From CAYOBW01 sp964402115 (lineage in GTDB: Bacteria; Verrucomicrobiota; Kiritimatiellia; UBA8416; CAYOBW01): a stretch of DNA of 37,867 nucleotides. Shown here piece after piece: positions 19,343 to 27,202 of the stretch; the stretch's first letter is position 1; each line of letters starts with the position of its first letter. The stretch lies in contig CAYOBW010000031.1 in assembly GCA_964402115.1 (NCBI GenBank), positions 1 to 37,867 on the forward strand. The letters are read 5' to 3'. The notes under the pieces were generated by a model. That model was not told the DNA's origin. It saw nothing but the letters and a program-made list of their open reading frames with translations, and made no database searches. Position numbers and translations under genes: made by a program.

Positions 19343-20350
19343 ATGCCGATGAGACTCAGTCGATTTGAGATGCCGAAGCGGGTGGTCAAGGAGGATGCCG
19401 CCGCAACGGGCTGCTATGCGAAGTTCATCGCAGAGCCTTTTGAAGTAGGTTACGGCCGAACGATTGGCAATTCGCTGCGAAGGGTACTGTTATCGTCCAT
19501 TGAGGGGGCGGCCATCACATCGGTGCGTATTGCCGGCGTGGCCCACGAATTCTGCAGCATGCCGGGCGTTGTGGAAGACGTTACGGACATCATCCTGAAC
19601 CTCAAGCGCGTTTTGCTCAAGACATACATACGTGAGCCCATGCGCCTGTCGCTTAAAGTGAAGGGGCCCTGTGAGCTCAAGGCGGGTGATTTTCAGTCTG
19701 ACGGCAGCGTGGAAATCCTGAATCCCGATAGCCATGTAGCCACGCTCGCAACAGACGGGAAGATGGACATCGACCTGGAGGTCAGGACGGGGCGCGGGTT
19801 CTGTCCGGCTCCCTGGAACAAGCGTGACGAACACGAGATTGATCGGATACCGATCGACGCAGTGTTCTCGCCCGTAACGAGGGTCAACTTTACGACTGAG
19901 AACACCCGCGTTGGGCAGCGAACAGATTACGATCGCCTGCTGCTAGAGATCTGGACGGATGGCCGTGTGACGCCGGATGACGCCCTCACTGTAGCTTCAG
20001 CGATTCTCCGCCACCATCTCGATGTATTTGTGAACTACGACAAGGACATCATCGAGTTCGAGGAGAGCGAGAAGAAGGTCGATGAGGAAAGGCAGGAGCT
20101 ACGACGGAAGCTCAACATGAGCGTCAATGAGATCGAGCTCAGCGTGCGTGCCGCGAACTGCCTGAACAACGCGAACATTACGACGGTCGGTGAATTGGCG
20201 CAGAAGACGGAAGCGGACATGCTGAAGTACCGCAACTTCGGCAAGAAGTCGCTGAATGAAATCAAGGCGAAGCTGTCTGAACTCGGTCTGGGATTGGGCA
20301 TGACGATTGATCCCGACCTTCTTGATGACGGCAAGAACAAAGCTAAGTAG
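19343..20350 (+). CDS. rpoA: DNA-directed RNA polymerase subunit alpha
   Basis: Assembly platform and regulator contact of RNA polymerase, 335 aa. ATG 19343 has GGAAAGGA about eight bases upstream and gives MPMRLSRFEMPKRVVKED; ATG 19349 is an alternative. The N-terminal dimerisation domain has the NSLRRVLLSS motif (residues 43-52). The C-terminal domain (from about residue 265: ELSVRAANCLNNANITTVGEL, LKYRNFGKKSLNEIKAKL) is complete, so UP-element and activator contacts should be possible. It lies between rpsD and rplQ as in nearly all bacteria. Confidence 0.97.
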   Translation: MPMRLSRFEMPKRVVKEDAAATGCYAKFIAEPFEVGYGRTIGNSLRRVLLSSIEGAAITSVRIAGVAHEFCSMPGVVEDVTDIILNLKRVLLKTYIREPMRLSLKVKGPCELKAGDFQSDGSVEILNPDSHVATLATDGKMDIDLEVRTGRGFCPAPWNKRDEHEIDRIPIDAVFSPVTRVNFTTENTRVGQRTDYDRLLLEIWTDGRVTPDDALTVASAILRHHLDVFVNYDKDIIEFEESEKKVDEERQELRRKLNMSVNEIELSVRAANCLNNANITTVGELAQKTEADMLKYRNFGKKSLNEIKAKLSELGLGLGMTIDPDLLDDGKNKAK

Positions 20351-20361
20351 CGGGGTTGACG

Positions 20362-20766
20362 ATGAGGCATAAGGTGGCAGGTGGGAAGTTGGGGAGGTCG
20401 AGTGCTCATCGCGAGGCGATGCTCGGCGCCTTGGTCTGTGGCCTTGTTCTGCAGGAACGGGTGACAACGACGTTGGCCAAGGCGAGGCTGGCAAGGCGGG
20501 AGGCTGAGCGGTTGGTGACGGTCGCGCGAAAGGGCACGCTGGCGGCCCGGAGGCAGGTGCTGGCCGTTGTTCCTCAAGAGCGCGCTGTTCGCAAACTGTT
20601 TGACGTCGTGGTCGGTCGGTTGGCTGGTCGAGCAGGTGGCTACACGCGGATAGTTAAACTGGGTAGTCGGCACAGCGATGGCTCGGAAATGGCTATTCTT
20701 GAGTGGGTTGGCTACACGCTTCCACAGAAGGAAGCGGCACAGCCGGAGCAGGTTAAGAAGGTCTGA
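20362..20766 (+). CDS. rplQ: 50S ribosomal protein L17
   Basis: Tunnel-exit protein, 134 aa. ATG 20362 follows CGGGG and gives the standard MRHKVAGGKLGRSSAHREAM start. The family pattern TLAKARLAREAE-like and the RLAGRAGGYTRIVKLGSRHSDGSEMAILEWV block are clear. It is the last gene of the supercluster and ends 20 bases before a strong hairpin terminator. Confidence 0.97.
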   Translation: MRHKVAGGKLGRSSAHREAMLGALVCGLVLQERVTTTLAKARLARREAERLVTVARKGTLAARRQVLAVVPQERAVRKLFDVVVGRLAGRAGGYTRIVKLGSRHSDGSEMAILEWVGYTLPQKEAAQPEQVKKV

Positions 20767-20786
20767 CAGGAACAACATAGGTTGCG

Positions 20787-20840
20787 GGGGCGCAGGCTGG
20801 GTGGCGTGTTATAGACACCACATGGGCTGCGCCCCTTTTG
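20787..20840 (+). terminator. Intrinsic terminator after rplQ
   Basis: GGGGCGCAG (20787-20795) pairs perfectly with CTGCGCCCC (20827-20835), and the 3' arm is followed by TTTTGTTG. The intervening bases include a smaller helix (GTGT with ACAC), giving an extended stem-loop. Position 20 bases after the rplQ stop makes it the end of the alpha segment. Confidence 0.85.
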
Positions 20841-20940
20841 TTGTAGCCCATGCGCGCAACAAGCCGCGACTGCGAGTTAAAGCCTTGCCTCCGGACGGGG
20901 GCGGGTGGTAATCTTGGACAGTCTAGCAGGGGGGAACGCA

Positions 20941-22230
20941 ATGCCACGCTTCAAGTATATCGCCATGGATGCCAAGGGGTCTGAGTCGGAGGGCGTACTG
21001 GACGCGGAGTCCCAAACGCAGGCCATATCCGTCATTCGGGCGAAGGGCTATTTCCCAACGCAGGTTGTTGAACTGGGGGCGGGAGGACGTCCCAAGCAGG
21101 CGGCCAAGCCGGGGGGACGCGGGCGGTCTGACGGTAAAGGGGGGGGAACCGAGCTCAAGATCCCGAAGTTTGTCAGCCGTGTCAAGCCCAAGCAATTGAT
21201 GGTTTTTACGCGGCAGCTGGCGACACTGGTGGATGCCGGATTGCCCCTTCTGCGTGGACTGCGCATACTGCTCAAACAGGAGAAGCACCCCGCCCTTCGG
21301 CTCGCTATCAATGGCATGGGTGAGGCTGTTGAGGGTGGCAGCACGTTCTCGGAATCTCTCGCGCAGTACCCACGGATCTTCGACAAGCTCTTTGTCAATA
21401 TGGTTAAGGCTGGTGAGGCTGGCGGTGTGTTGGAGATCGTATTGATTCGGCTGGCTGAATTCATGGAGAAGGCCGAAGGCATCAAGAACAAGGTTAAGAG
21501 CGCGATGATCTACCCTGTCGTCGTGCTGATCGCAGCCGTTGGAATTCTGGCATTCATGCTCCTGAAGATCATCCCGAAGTTCGAGGAGATCTTTAACGAA
21601 CTGCTTGGGTCGGGGAAGCTGCCGTGGTTGACCCGCGTGGTGATTTCGATCAGCAACGTAGTTAAGCAGTACTGGCTGATCGTGATTATCGTTATTGCCA
21701 TACTGGTTGTCCTGTACAAAGTGTGGGTGCGTACGGAAAAGGGCCGTTACATTCTTGACTCCGTGAAGTTGAAGACGCCGGTGTTTGGCGACCTGTTTCG
21801 GAAGACAGCCGTGGGGCGCTTCACACGGACGCTCGGCACCCTCATGAGTTCCGGCGTGCCGGTGCTGCAGGCGCTGACCATCGTGCGCGACACTGCGGGC
21901 AATGAAGTCATTGCCAAAGCCATTCAGCAGGTGCATGACAGTGTTAAGGAGGGAGACAGCATGTCGCTGCCACTAGAAGCATCGGGTGTGTTTCCTGGCA
22001 TGGTCGTGAGCATGGTGGACGTGGGCGAGGAGACGGGGGCGCTGCCGGAGATGCTGATCCGCGTCGCGGACAACTACGACGACGAGGTCGACACGGCGGT
22101 GGCTGGTCTGACGTCGATCATTGAGCCCATCATGATTATCATGTTGGCTGTCATTATTGGCGTCATCGTCATTGCGATGTTTCTGCCGCTGATTGAGCTG
22201 ATGAAAGGCATGGGCGGTCAGACGAACTAG
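20941..22230 (+). CDS. Type II secretion / type IV pilus inner-membrane platform protein (GspF/PilC family)
   Basis: Inner-membrane platform protein that couples the assembly ATPase to pilin or pseudopilin polymerisation. 429 aa with the family N-terminus (PRFKYIAMDAKGSESEGVLDA) and two T2SSF domains: the first has FTRQLATLVDAGLPLLRGL and FDKLFVNMVKAGEAGGVL, the second FTRTLGTLMSSGVPVLQAL and GMVVSMVDVGEETGALPEML. Hydrophobic segments lie near residues 189-211, 244-263 and 396-420. A Gly/Lys-rich linker near residues 42-72 is unusual in length. ATG 20941 has GGGGGG upstream; an earlier GTG at 20905 would add 12 residues. No pilB/gspE or pilin gene is adjacent, so pilus and type II secretion cannot be told apart here. 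Confidence 0.93.
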   Translation: MPRFKYIAMDAKGSESEGVLDAESQTQAISVIRAKGYFPTQVVELGAGGRPKQAAKPGGRGRSDGKGGGTELKIPKFVSRVKPKQLMVFTRQLATLVDAGLPLLRGLRILLKQEKHPALRLAINGMGEAVEGGSTFSESLAQYPRIFDKLFVNMVKAGEAGGVLEIVLIRLAEFMEKAEGIKNKVKSAMIYPVVVLIAAVGILAFMLLKIIPKFEEIFNELLGSGKLPWLTRVVISISNVVKQYWLIVIIVIAILVVLYKVWVRTEKGRYILDSVKLKTPVFGDLFRKTAVGRFTRTLGTLMSSGVPVLQALTIVRDTAGNEVIAKAIQQVHDSVKEGDSMSLPLEASGVFPGMVVSMVDVGEETGALPEMLIRVADNYDDEVDTAVAGLTSIIEPIMIIMLAVIIGVIVIAMFLPLIELMKGMGGQTN

Positions 22231-22245
22231 AGGCATGCGCGCGAC

Positions 22246-22872
22246 TCAAGGCGGTGAAGTCAGAAAGACGGCGCCGGCACAGCTAGTGCCAGCGTAGCCC
22301 TTGAGCGTAACCTGCAAGGAGTAGTGCCGGCCTGCCGCCATGCGTGGAAGTGTCAGGGCGTAGAGGGGAGACGTGAGGGGAGTGTGCACGGCGCCCGTGA
22401 ACGGGTGCGCATCTGCGGCCACTGGTTGCCCGTCCTCCAGTAGTGCCATGCCTTCGACCACCATCGTGTGTGAGTTCGCCGAGTACTCCGCCGCGGCGTC
22501 GTAGGTTCCGGGGCGCGTGACCAGTCCTGTGACATCCCATGTCAGCGTGCCGACGACGCGCGACAGCTGTCCGTTAGTCCATGCGCCAACCCGCGCGGCC
22601 ACGCCGTTCGACAGTGGTGTGCCCGAAGCCCTCCGCCGACCCCGAAGAAAGGGCGATTTGGAACCGCTGGGTCTGACTCAGGGTCCGGACGTTCGGCCCG
22701 TTACCGCAACGCCTTGCTGTGCGCTCTCTTGGCCAACAGCACCGGCTTTCTCTCTCCACCCTAGGTTGCCGTCCCGCATGTCGACAGACACCTGTCGTGC
22801 CAAGTCGGCCGAGATATCCCCTACCACGCTCCAACCCATCGCCATTATCGGGATGCTGGTTTCCCTTTTCAT
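22246..22872 (-). pseudogene. Remnant of a secreted-type beta-sandwich protein, interrupted by an in-frame TGA
   Basis: On the reverse strand one frame runs from ATG 22872 to a TGA at 22246-22248 with a single internal TGA at 22678-22680. The segment after that stop (about 144 codons, including a GTG at 22602) looks like real protein: VGAWTNGQLSRVVGTLTWDV, then GTYDAAAEYSANSHTMVVEG, LLEDGQPVAADAHPF, and YALTLPRMAAGRHYSLQVTL. This alternation resembles a C-terminal beta-sandwich domain appended to some family-20 glycoside hydrolases and related secreted enzymes (from memory, uncertain). The 64-codon segment before the TGA has no family I recognise, and no ribosome-binding site precedes ATG 22872. 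Best read as a decayed 3' fragment; a small expressed protein from GTG 22602 cannot be excluded. The rest of this roughly 730-base stretch holds only the operator-like repeat described separately. Confidence 0.5.
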
Positions 22873-22891
22873 TTGAGCCGGACTGCGGTAC

Positions 22892-22920
22892 TTAACAGCT
22901 TTCACACTGACAGTGCGAAT
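22892..22920 (+). promoter_or_regulatory. Candidate promoter for the efflux operon
   Basis: TTAACA (22892-22897, 5 of 6 to the -35 consensus) is followed after 17 bases by GCGAAT (3 of 6 to the -10). The -10 is poor, but the 19-bp inverted repeat at 22901-22919 covers the spacer and most of the -10, as expected for a repressed promoter. Transcription would start near 22927, leaving a leader of about 30 bases before the membrane fusion protein gene. Confidence 0.3.
22901..22919. promoter_or_regulatory. 19-bp inverted repeat, candidate operator of the efflux operon
   Basis: TTCACACTGACAGTGCGAA is symmetrical about the central A: eight of nine base pairs match (the only mismatch is A4 with C16), with the inner CACTG/CAGTG arms perfect. 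It lies 39 bases before the start of the membrane fusion protein gene. Size and position suit a dimeric TetR- or MarR-type repressor, which often control RND pumps. No regulator gene lies next to it within the window. Confidence 0.5.
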
Positions 22921-22958
22921 CACGGATGGATGGCTGACCGGCAAGGGAGTGTAAGCAC

Positions 22959-24086
22959 ATGAACCGGAGAGCGTGGCTGGTGGTTGCGGCGTGCGGGTGC
23001 GGGGCGACCGTCTTGTGGGCTGCCGCTCCGTCAGATGGGCCAGCCACACCGCCGCCGGTGCCGGTCGAAACAGCTGTCGTGGTGCGCCGGACGGTCCCGG
23101 TCGAATGGCGGACCTTTGGCACTGTCGAGCCCTCGGCCCGCGTCGAGATCAAGGCGCAGGTGTCTGGCGTGCTGACGGCCGTTTTTTTCGCCGAAGGGGC
23201 GCGGGTGCAGGCAGGAGATCGCCTCTTTGCGATAGATCCTCGCCCTTGGGAGGCGACCGTCCGGCAGGCGGAGGCGAACCTGGCACGCGATCGCGTCCGC
23301 CATGCCAGTGCGACGCGGGAGGCTGAGCGCCAAAAGGAACTGCTGGCTGGCGGGTTGGCCGCCCAGGAGGAAGATGACCAGGCTCGCACGGTGGCGGACG
23401 CCTTGGGAGCTGACGTCGCATCCGCCGAGGCGGCTTTGGCTGCGGCTCGGTTGCAGTTGGGGTACTGCACCCTACGCGCGCCAATGACCGGGCGCACGGG
23501 TACCCTGCTTGTGCACTCCGGGAACCTTGTGCGGGCGAACGAGGCCACGCTGACGACCCTGCTCCAGCTTGAACCGGTCTATGTGGACTGTGCGGTGCCC
23601 GAAAAGGAACTGGCGTTGCTCCTGGACCGCGGTGCACCGCGTCCCTTGGATATGCGGGTGACGCTGCCAGGCTCCACGAATGTGGTCGAGGTTGGGCGCG
23701 TCACGCTCGTGGAGAACGCGGTGGATCGCGAGACCGGCACGATTCGCGTGCGGGGCACGTTTGCGAATGCGGCGCAGCAGTTGTGGCCCGGGCAGTTTGT
23801 TGGCGTGAAGTTGGTGCTGCGGCAACTGCCCGATGTGCTGGTTGTGCCGACGAGGGCTATCCAGACGGGGCAGCGTGGGACGTATGTCTTTGTGGTTCAA
23901 CCGGACGAGGTGGTTCGGGACTGCCCCGTGACGGTCGGCGAGGTTTGTGACGAGGACAGCGTGGTCACGGGCGAGTTGCAGCCTGGCGACCGCGTGGTCG
24001 TGGACGGCCAGATCCGGTTGGCGCCCGGTGCGCGCGTGCAATCCGGCCCGCAGGCTTCTGAACCCGCACGGAAACCCGCGCCGTGA
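22959..24086 (+). CDS. RND efflux membrane fusion protein (HlyD/AcrA family, MdtA-like)
   Basis: Periplasmic adaptor linking the inner-membrane pump to the outer-membrane channel. 375 aa. The ATG at 22959 has AAGGGAG nine bases upstream. The N-terminus has a hydrophobic signal: cleavage after the Ala run near residue 23 is possible, but VAAC at residues 9-12 also resembles a lipobox, so lipid anchoring is an option. The barrel-sandwich halves are seen at about 60-95 (VSGVLTAVFFAEGARVQAGD) and 160-185 (CTLRAPMTGRTGTL), separated by an alpha hairpin; the beta-barrel contains LLQLEPVYVDCAVPE, typical of the MdtA branch. The stop overlaps the RND gene's GTG as GTGA. First gene of a three-gene efflux operon. 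Confidence 0.93.
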   Translation: MNRRAWLVVAACGCGATVLWAAAPSDGPATPPPVPVETAVVVRRTVPVEWRTFGTVEPSARVEIKAQVSGVLTAVFFAEGARVQAGDRLFAIDPRPWEATVRQAEANLARDRVRHASATREAERQKELLAGGLAAQEEDDQARTVADALGADVASAEAALAAARLQLGYCTLRAPMTGRTGTLLVHSGNLVRANEATLTTLLQLEPVYVDCAVPEKELALLLDRGAPRPLDMRVTLPGSTNVVEVGRVTLVENAVDRETGTIRVRGTFANAAQQLWPGQFVGVKLVLRQLPDVLVVPTRAIQTGQRGTYVFVVQPDEVVRDCPVTVGEVCDEDSVVTGELQPGDRVVVDGQIRLAPGARVQSGPQASEPARKPAP

Positions 24087-27000
24087 ACCTCTCCGAACTT
24101 TTCATTCGACGGGCGATCACCACCACGCTAGTGATGCTTAGCATCCTGTTGTTTGGCCTGATGGCCTACCGCGGTCTCCCGGTCAGCGACCTGCCGACCG
24201 TGGATGCCCCCACCATCGAGGTTTCGGCGAGCCTGCCGGGCGCCAGTCCGGAAACGATGGCTTCCGCCGTGGCCACGGTGCTGGAGCGGCAGTTCTCCAC
24301 CATTGCCGGCGTGGAGGCCCTGAGTTCCGTCAGCCTGCAGGGCGCCTCACAGATCACCCTCCAGTTTGCGCTGGATCGCGACATTGACGCCGCCGCCCAG
24401 GACGTGCAATCCGCCATCGCCCGCGCCGCGCGACAACTGCCGCCCGATATGCCCACGCCGCCCTCCTTCCGGAAGGTCAACCCGGCCGACCAGCCGATCC
24501 TCTACCTCGTGCTGACCAGTCCTTCGTTGCCGATGGCGACAGTTAACGAGTACGGCGATACGCTCATGGCGCAGCGAATCTCCATGCTGAGCGGCGTGGC
24601 GCAGGTGCAGGTGCTGGGACCGCAGAAGTACGCCGTGCGGGTGCAGGCGGACCCCGCGGCCCTGGCCGCCCGCCGCATCGGTCTCGATGAGGTGGCAGCC
24701 GCCATTCGTGGCGCCAATGTCAACCTGCCTACCGGCGTATTGCAGGGGCCATACCGCGCGCTGACGATCGAGACGGACGGTCAACTCATGCGGGCCGCCG
24801 CCTACCGGCCGGTCGTCGTCACCTATCGCAACGGCAGTCCGGTAAGGCTGGGGGACATCGCGCGGGTCGAGGACGGGGTCGAGAACGATCGGGCCCTGGC
24901 CTGGTTCTACACGCCGACAACCGAGCAGCGCGCCGTGCTGCTGGCCGTCCAGCGCCAGCCCGGTGCAAACACCGTCGCTGTCGCCGCCGCCGTGAAGGCG
25001 CTGCTACCGCAGTTCCGCTCTGCGCTGCCGGCGGCTCTGACGGTGGAGGTGCTGATTGACCGCAGCCTGCCGATCAAGGACTCGTTCGAGGATACCCGGT
25101 TCACGTTGCTCCTCACACTGGGGCTGGTGGTCTTCGTGATCTTCCTGTTCCTGCGCTCCCCGATGGCAACGCTGATCCCCAGCCTCGCCTTGCCCATGTC
25201 CCTCATCGGCACGTTTGTGGTCATGCGTCTGCTCAACTACAGCCTCGACAACCTCTCGCTCATGGCGCTGACGCTGGCGATCGGCTTCGTCGTGGACGAC
25301 GCGATCGTTATGCTCGAGAACATCGTTCGTCACATGGAAATGGGCAAGGACCGGTGGCAGGCGGCGTTTGACGGTTCGCGCGAGATCGGCTTCACGATCG
25401 TCTCGATGACGCTCTCGCTGGCGGCCGTTTTCATCCCGGTGCTCTTCATGGGCGGCATCGTTGGGCGGCTGTTTCGCGAGTTCGCCGTGACCATCGGGGC
25501 GGCCGTGCTGATCTCCGGCTTCGTTTCGCTGACCCTGACGCCGATGCTGTGCAGCCGTTTTCTGCCTGCGCCGACCGCCGGGCGGCAGGGGTGGTTCTAC
25601 GCACTCACGGAGGGGTGTCACCGTGTTTCGTTGCGCCTGTACGATCGCAGCCTGGCATGGGTGCTTGTGCACCGGCGGATGACCATGCTCTTCGCCCTCG
25701 GAGTGCTGCTGCTGACCGGCTACCTCTTCGCCATCGTGCCGAAGGGTTTCTTGAGCGCCGAGGACCGCGACCAGGTTGTCGTAAGGACGGAGGCGGCGGA
25801 GGGCATCTCGTGTGCGGCGATGTTCGACCACCAGCGGACTCTGGCCGCCGTGGTGCAGCGGAATCCGAACGTGTTGCGCTTCGTTGCCAGCGCCGGCGCG
25901 CGCAACGAGATGAGCGGCAACACCGGGCGCATGTCCATCCTGCTCAAGCCGCGGCGCGAGCGAACTGCAACGGCCGACGAGGTCGTGCAGGAGTTGCGCA
26001 GGGCTATGACGGCCGTGCCGGGTATCCGCGCATTCGTTTCCAACCCGCCGACGATCCAGATCGGCAGCCGCTTCAGCAAGAGCCTGTACCAGTACACGCT
26101 GGCCGGTCCCGACCCGGCAGAACTGTACCAGGTGGCCGATCGCGTGGAGGCGTGGCTGACCGCACAGCCCGGGTTTCAGGACGTCACCAGTGACAAGCAG
26201 TTCAGGAATCCACAGGTGCGCGTCGCCATCGACCGTGATCGCACCGCTGCCCTGGGACTGACGGTTCAGCAGATCGAGGACACGCTGCTGAGCGCTTACG
26301 GTACGCGCCAGGTCTCCACGATCTACGCTCCGAACAACCAGTACGCGGTGATTCTCGAACTGCTGCCCGCGTACCAGGCCGATCTCGCGGCCCTTGCCCT
26401 CTTGCACGTGCGCGCCGCCGGTGGGCGGCTGGTGCCGTTGTCGGCGGTGACCGATCTGCGCGAGAGCACCGGACCGCTCACCGTCAACCACTCGGGGCAG
26501 TTGCCGTCCGTGACGCTGTCATTCAACCTTCGCCCCGGCACGCCCATCGGGACGGCGGTCGCGGCACTCGACATTGCGGCGCGTACGCTGGTGCCGCCGT
26601 CCGTCAGCGGCAGTTTTCAGGGGACCGCCCAGGCTTTTCAATCTTCCCTCCGCGGCTCCGGCTGGTTGCTGCTGCTGGCGGTCCTGGTCATCTACCTGGT
26701 GCTGGGTGTGCTCTACGAGAGCTTCTGGCACCCGATCACCATCCTGTCGGCACTGCCGTTCGCCGGTGCCGGCGCCGTGCTCGCGCTCATCGCATGCCGA
26801 CTGGAACTTACGCTCTACGCGTTCGTCGGGATCATCATGCTCGTTGGACTGGTCAAGAAGAACGGCATCATGATGATCGACTTCGCCATCGTGGCGCAGC
26901 GCACCGGCGGCAAGTCAGCCGCTGAGGCGATTCACGAGGCCTGCCTGGTGCGGTTTCGGCCGATCATGATGACCACGCTTGCGGCCCTGATGGGCGCGCT

Positions 27001-27202
27001 GCCGATCGCGTGGGGGTTGGGGGCCGGCGGAGAGGCGCGCCAGCCGCTGGGAGTGGCCGTGGTCGGTGGACTCCTCGTGTCGCAGTCGCTGACGTTGTAC
27101 GTGACCCCGGTGTTCTACGTTTACATGGAGCGGTGGCAGCGAGTGCTGCGGCGGCTGTGGGGTGGGCGTGCGGCGGCACGTGTCGCCGGAGGAGGGGCGT
27201 GA
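24083..27202 (+). CDS. RND multidrug efflux permease (MdtB/MdtC-like, GTG start)
   Basis: Proton-driven inner-membrane pump of the HAE1 RND family, 1039 aa, the usual length. The N-terminus (MNLSELFIRRAITTTLVMLS) and the segment SDLPTVDAPTIEVSASLPGA followed by DRDIDAAAQDVQSAI point to the MdtB/MdtC branch rather than AcrB. TM4 carries the paired proton-relay aspartates D405 and D406 in GFVVDDAIVMLENI. The second half repeats the fold, ending with the KKNGIMMIDFA segment and a basic C-terminus. E. coli and Pseudomonas systems of this branch use two different pump subunits; only one is present here, so it may act as a homotrimer. Start GTG 24083 and stop both overlap neighbouring genes, implying one operon. 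Confidence 0.96.
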   Translation: MNLSELFIRRAITTTLVMLSILLFGLMAYRGLPVSDLPTVDAPTIEVSASLPGASPETMASAVATVLERQFSTIAGVEALSSVSLQGASQITLQFALDRDIDAAAQDVQSAIARAARQLPPDMPTPPSFRKVNPADQPILYLVLTSPSLPMATVNEYGDTLMAQRISMLSGVAQVQVLGPQKYAVRVQADPAALAARRIGLDEVAAAIRGANVNLPTGVLQGPYRALTIETDGQLMRAAAYRPVVVTYRNGSPVRLGDIARVEDGVENDRALAWFYTPTTEQRAVLLAVQRQPGANTVAVAAAVKALLPQFRSALPAALTVEVLIDRSLPIKDSFEDTRFTLLLTLGLVVFVIFLFLRSPMATLIPSLALPMSLIGTFVVMRLLNYSLDNLSLMALTLAIGFVVDDAIVMLENIVRHMEMGKDRWQAAFDGSREIGFTIVSMTLSLAAVFIPVLFMGGIVGRLFREFAVTIGAAVLISGFVSLTLTPMLCSRFLPAPTAGRQGWFYALTEGCHRVSLRLYDRSLAWVLVHRRMTMLFALGVLLLTGYLFAIVPKGFLSAEDRDQVVVRTEAAEGISCAAMFDHQRTLAAVVQRNPNVLRFVASAGARNEMSGNTGRMSILLKPRRERTATADEVVQELRRAMTAVPGIRAFVSNPPTIQIGSRFSKSLYQYTLAGPDPAELYQVADRVEAWLTAQPGFQDVTSDKQFRNPQVRVAIDRDRTAALGLTVQQIEDTLLSAYGTRQVSTIYAPNNQYAVILELLPAYQADLAALALLHVRAAGGRLVPLSAVTDLRESTGPLTVNHSGQLPSVTLSFNLRPGTPIGTAVAALDIAARTLVPPSVSGSFQGTAQAFQSSLRGSGWLLLLAVLVIYLVLGVLYESFWHPITILSALPFAGAGAVLALIACRLELTLYAFVGIIMLVGLVKKNGIMMIDFAIVAQRTGGKSAAEAIHEACLVRFRPIMMTTLAALMGALPIAWGLGAGGEARQPLGVAVVGGLLVSQSLTLYVTPVFYVYMERWQRVLRRLWGGRAAARVAGGGA

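Noticed and set aside
22678..22680. TGA read as selenocysteine
   Set aside because: No cysteine-homologue context and no SECIS-like hairpin recognised just downstream; gene decay or sequence error is simpler.
22517..22876. 119-codon forward frame in the gspF-efflux gap
   Set aside because: No ribosome-binding site or family pattern; the reverse strand over the same bases carries the more protein-like sequence.
25004..26491. 495-codon antisense frame within the RND gene
   Set aside because: Rich in His, Arg and Gln with no domain; typical artefact of a high-GC coding sequence on the other strand.
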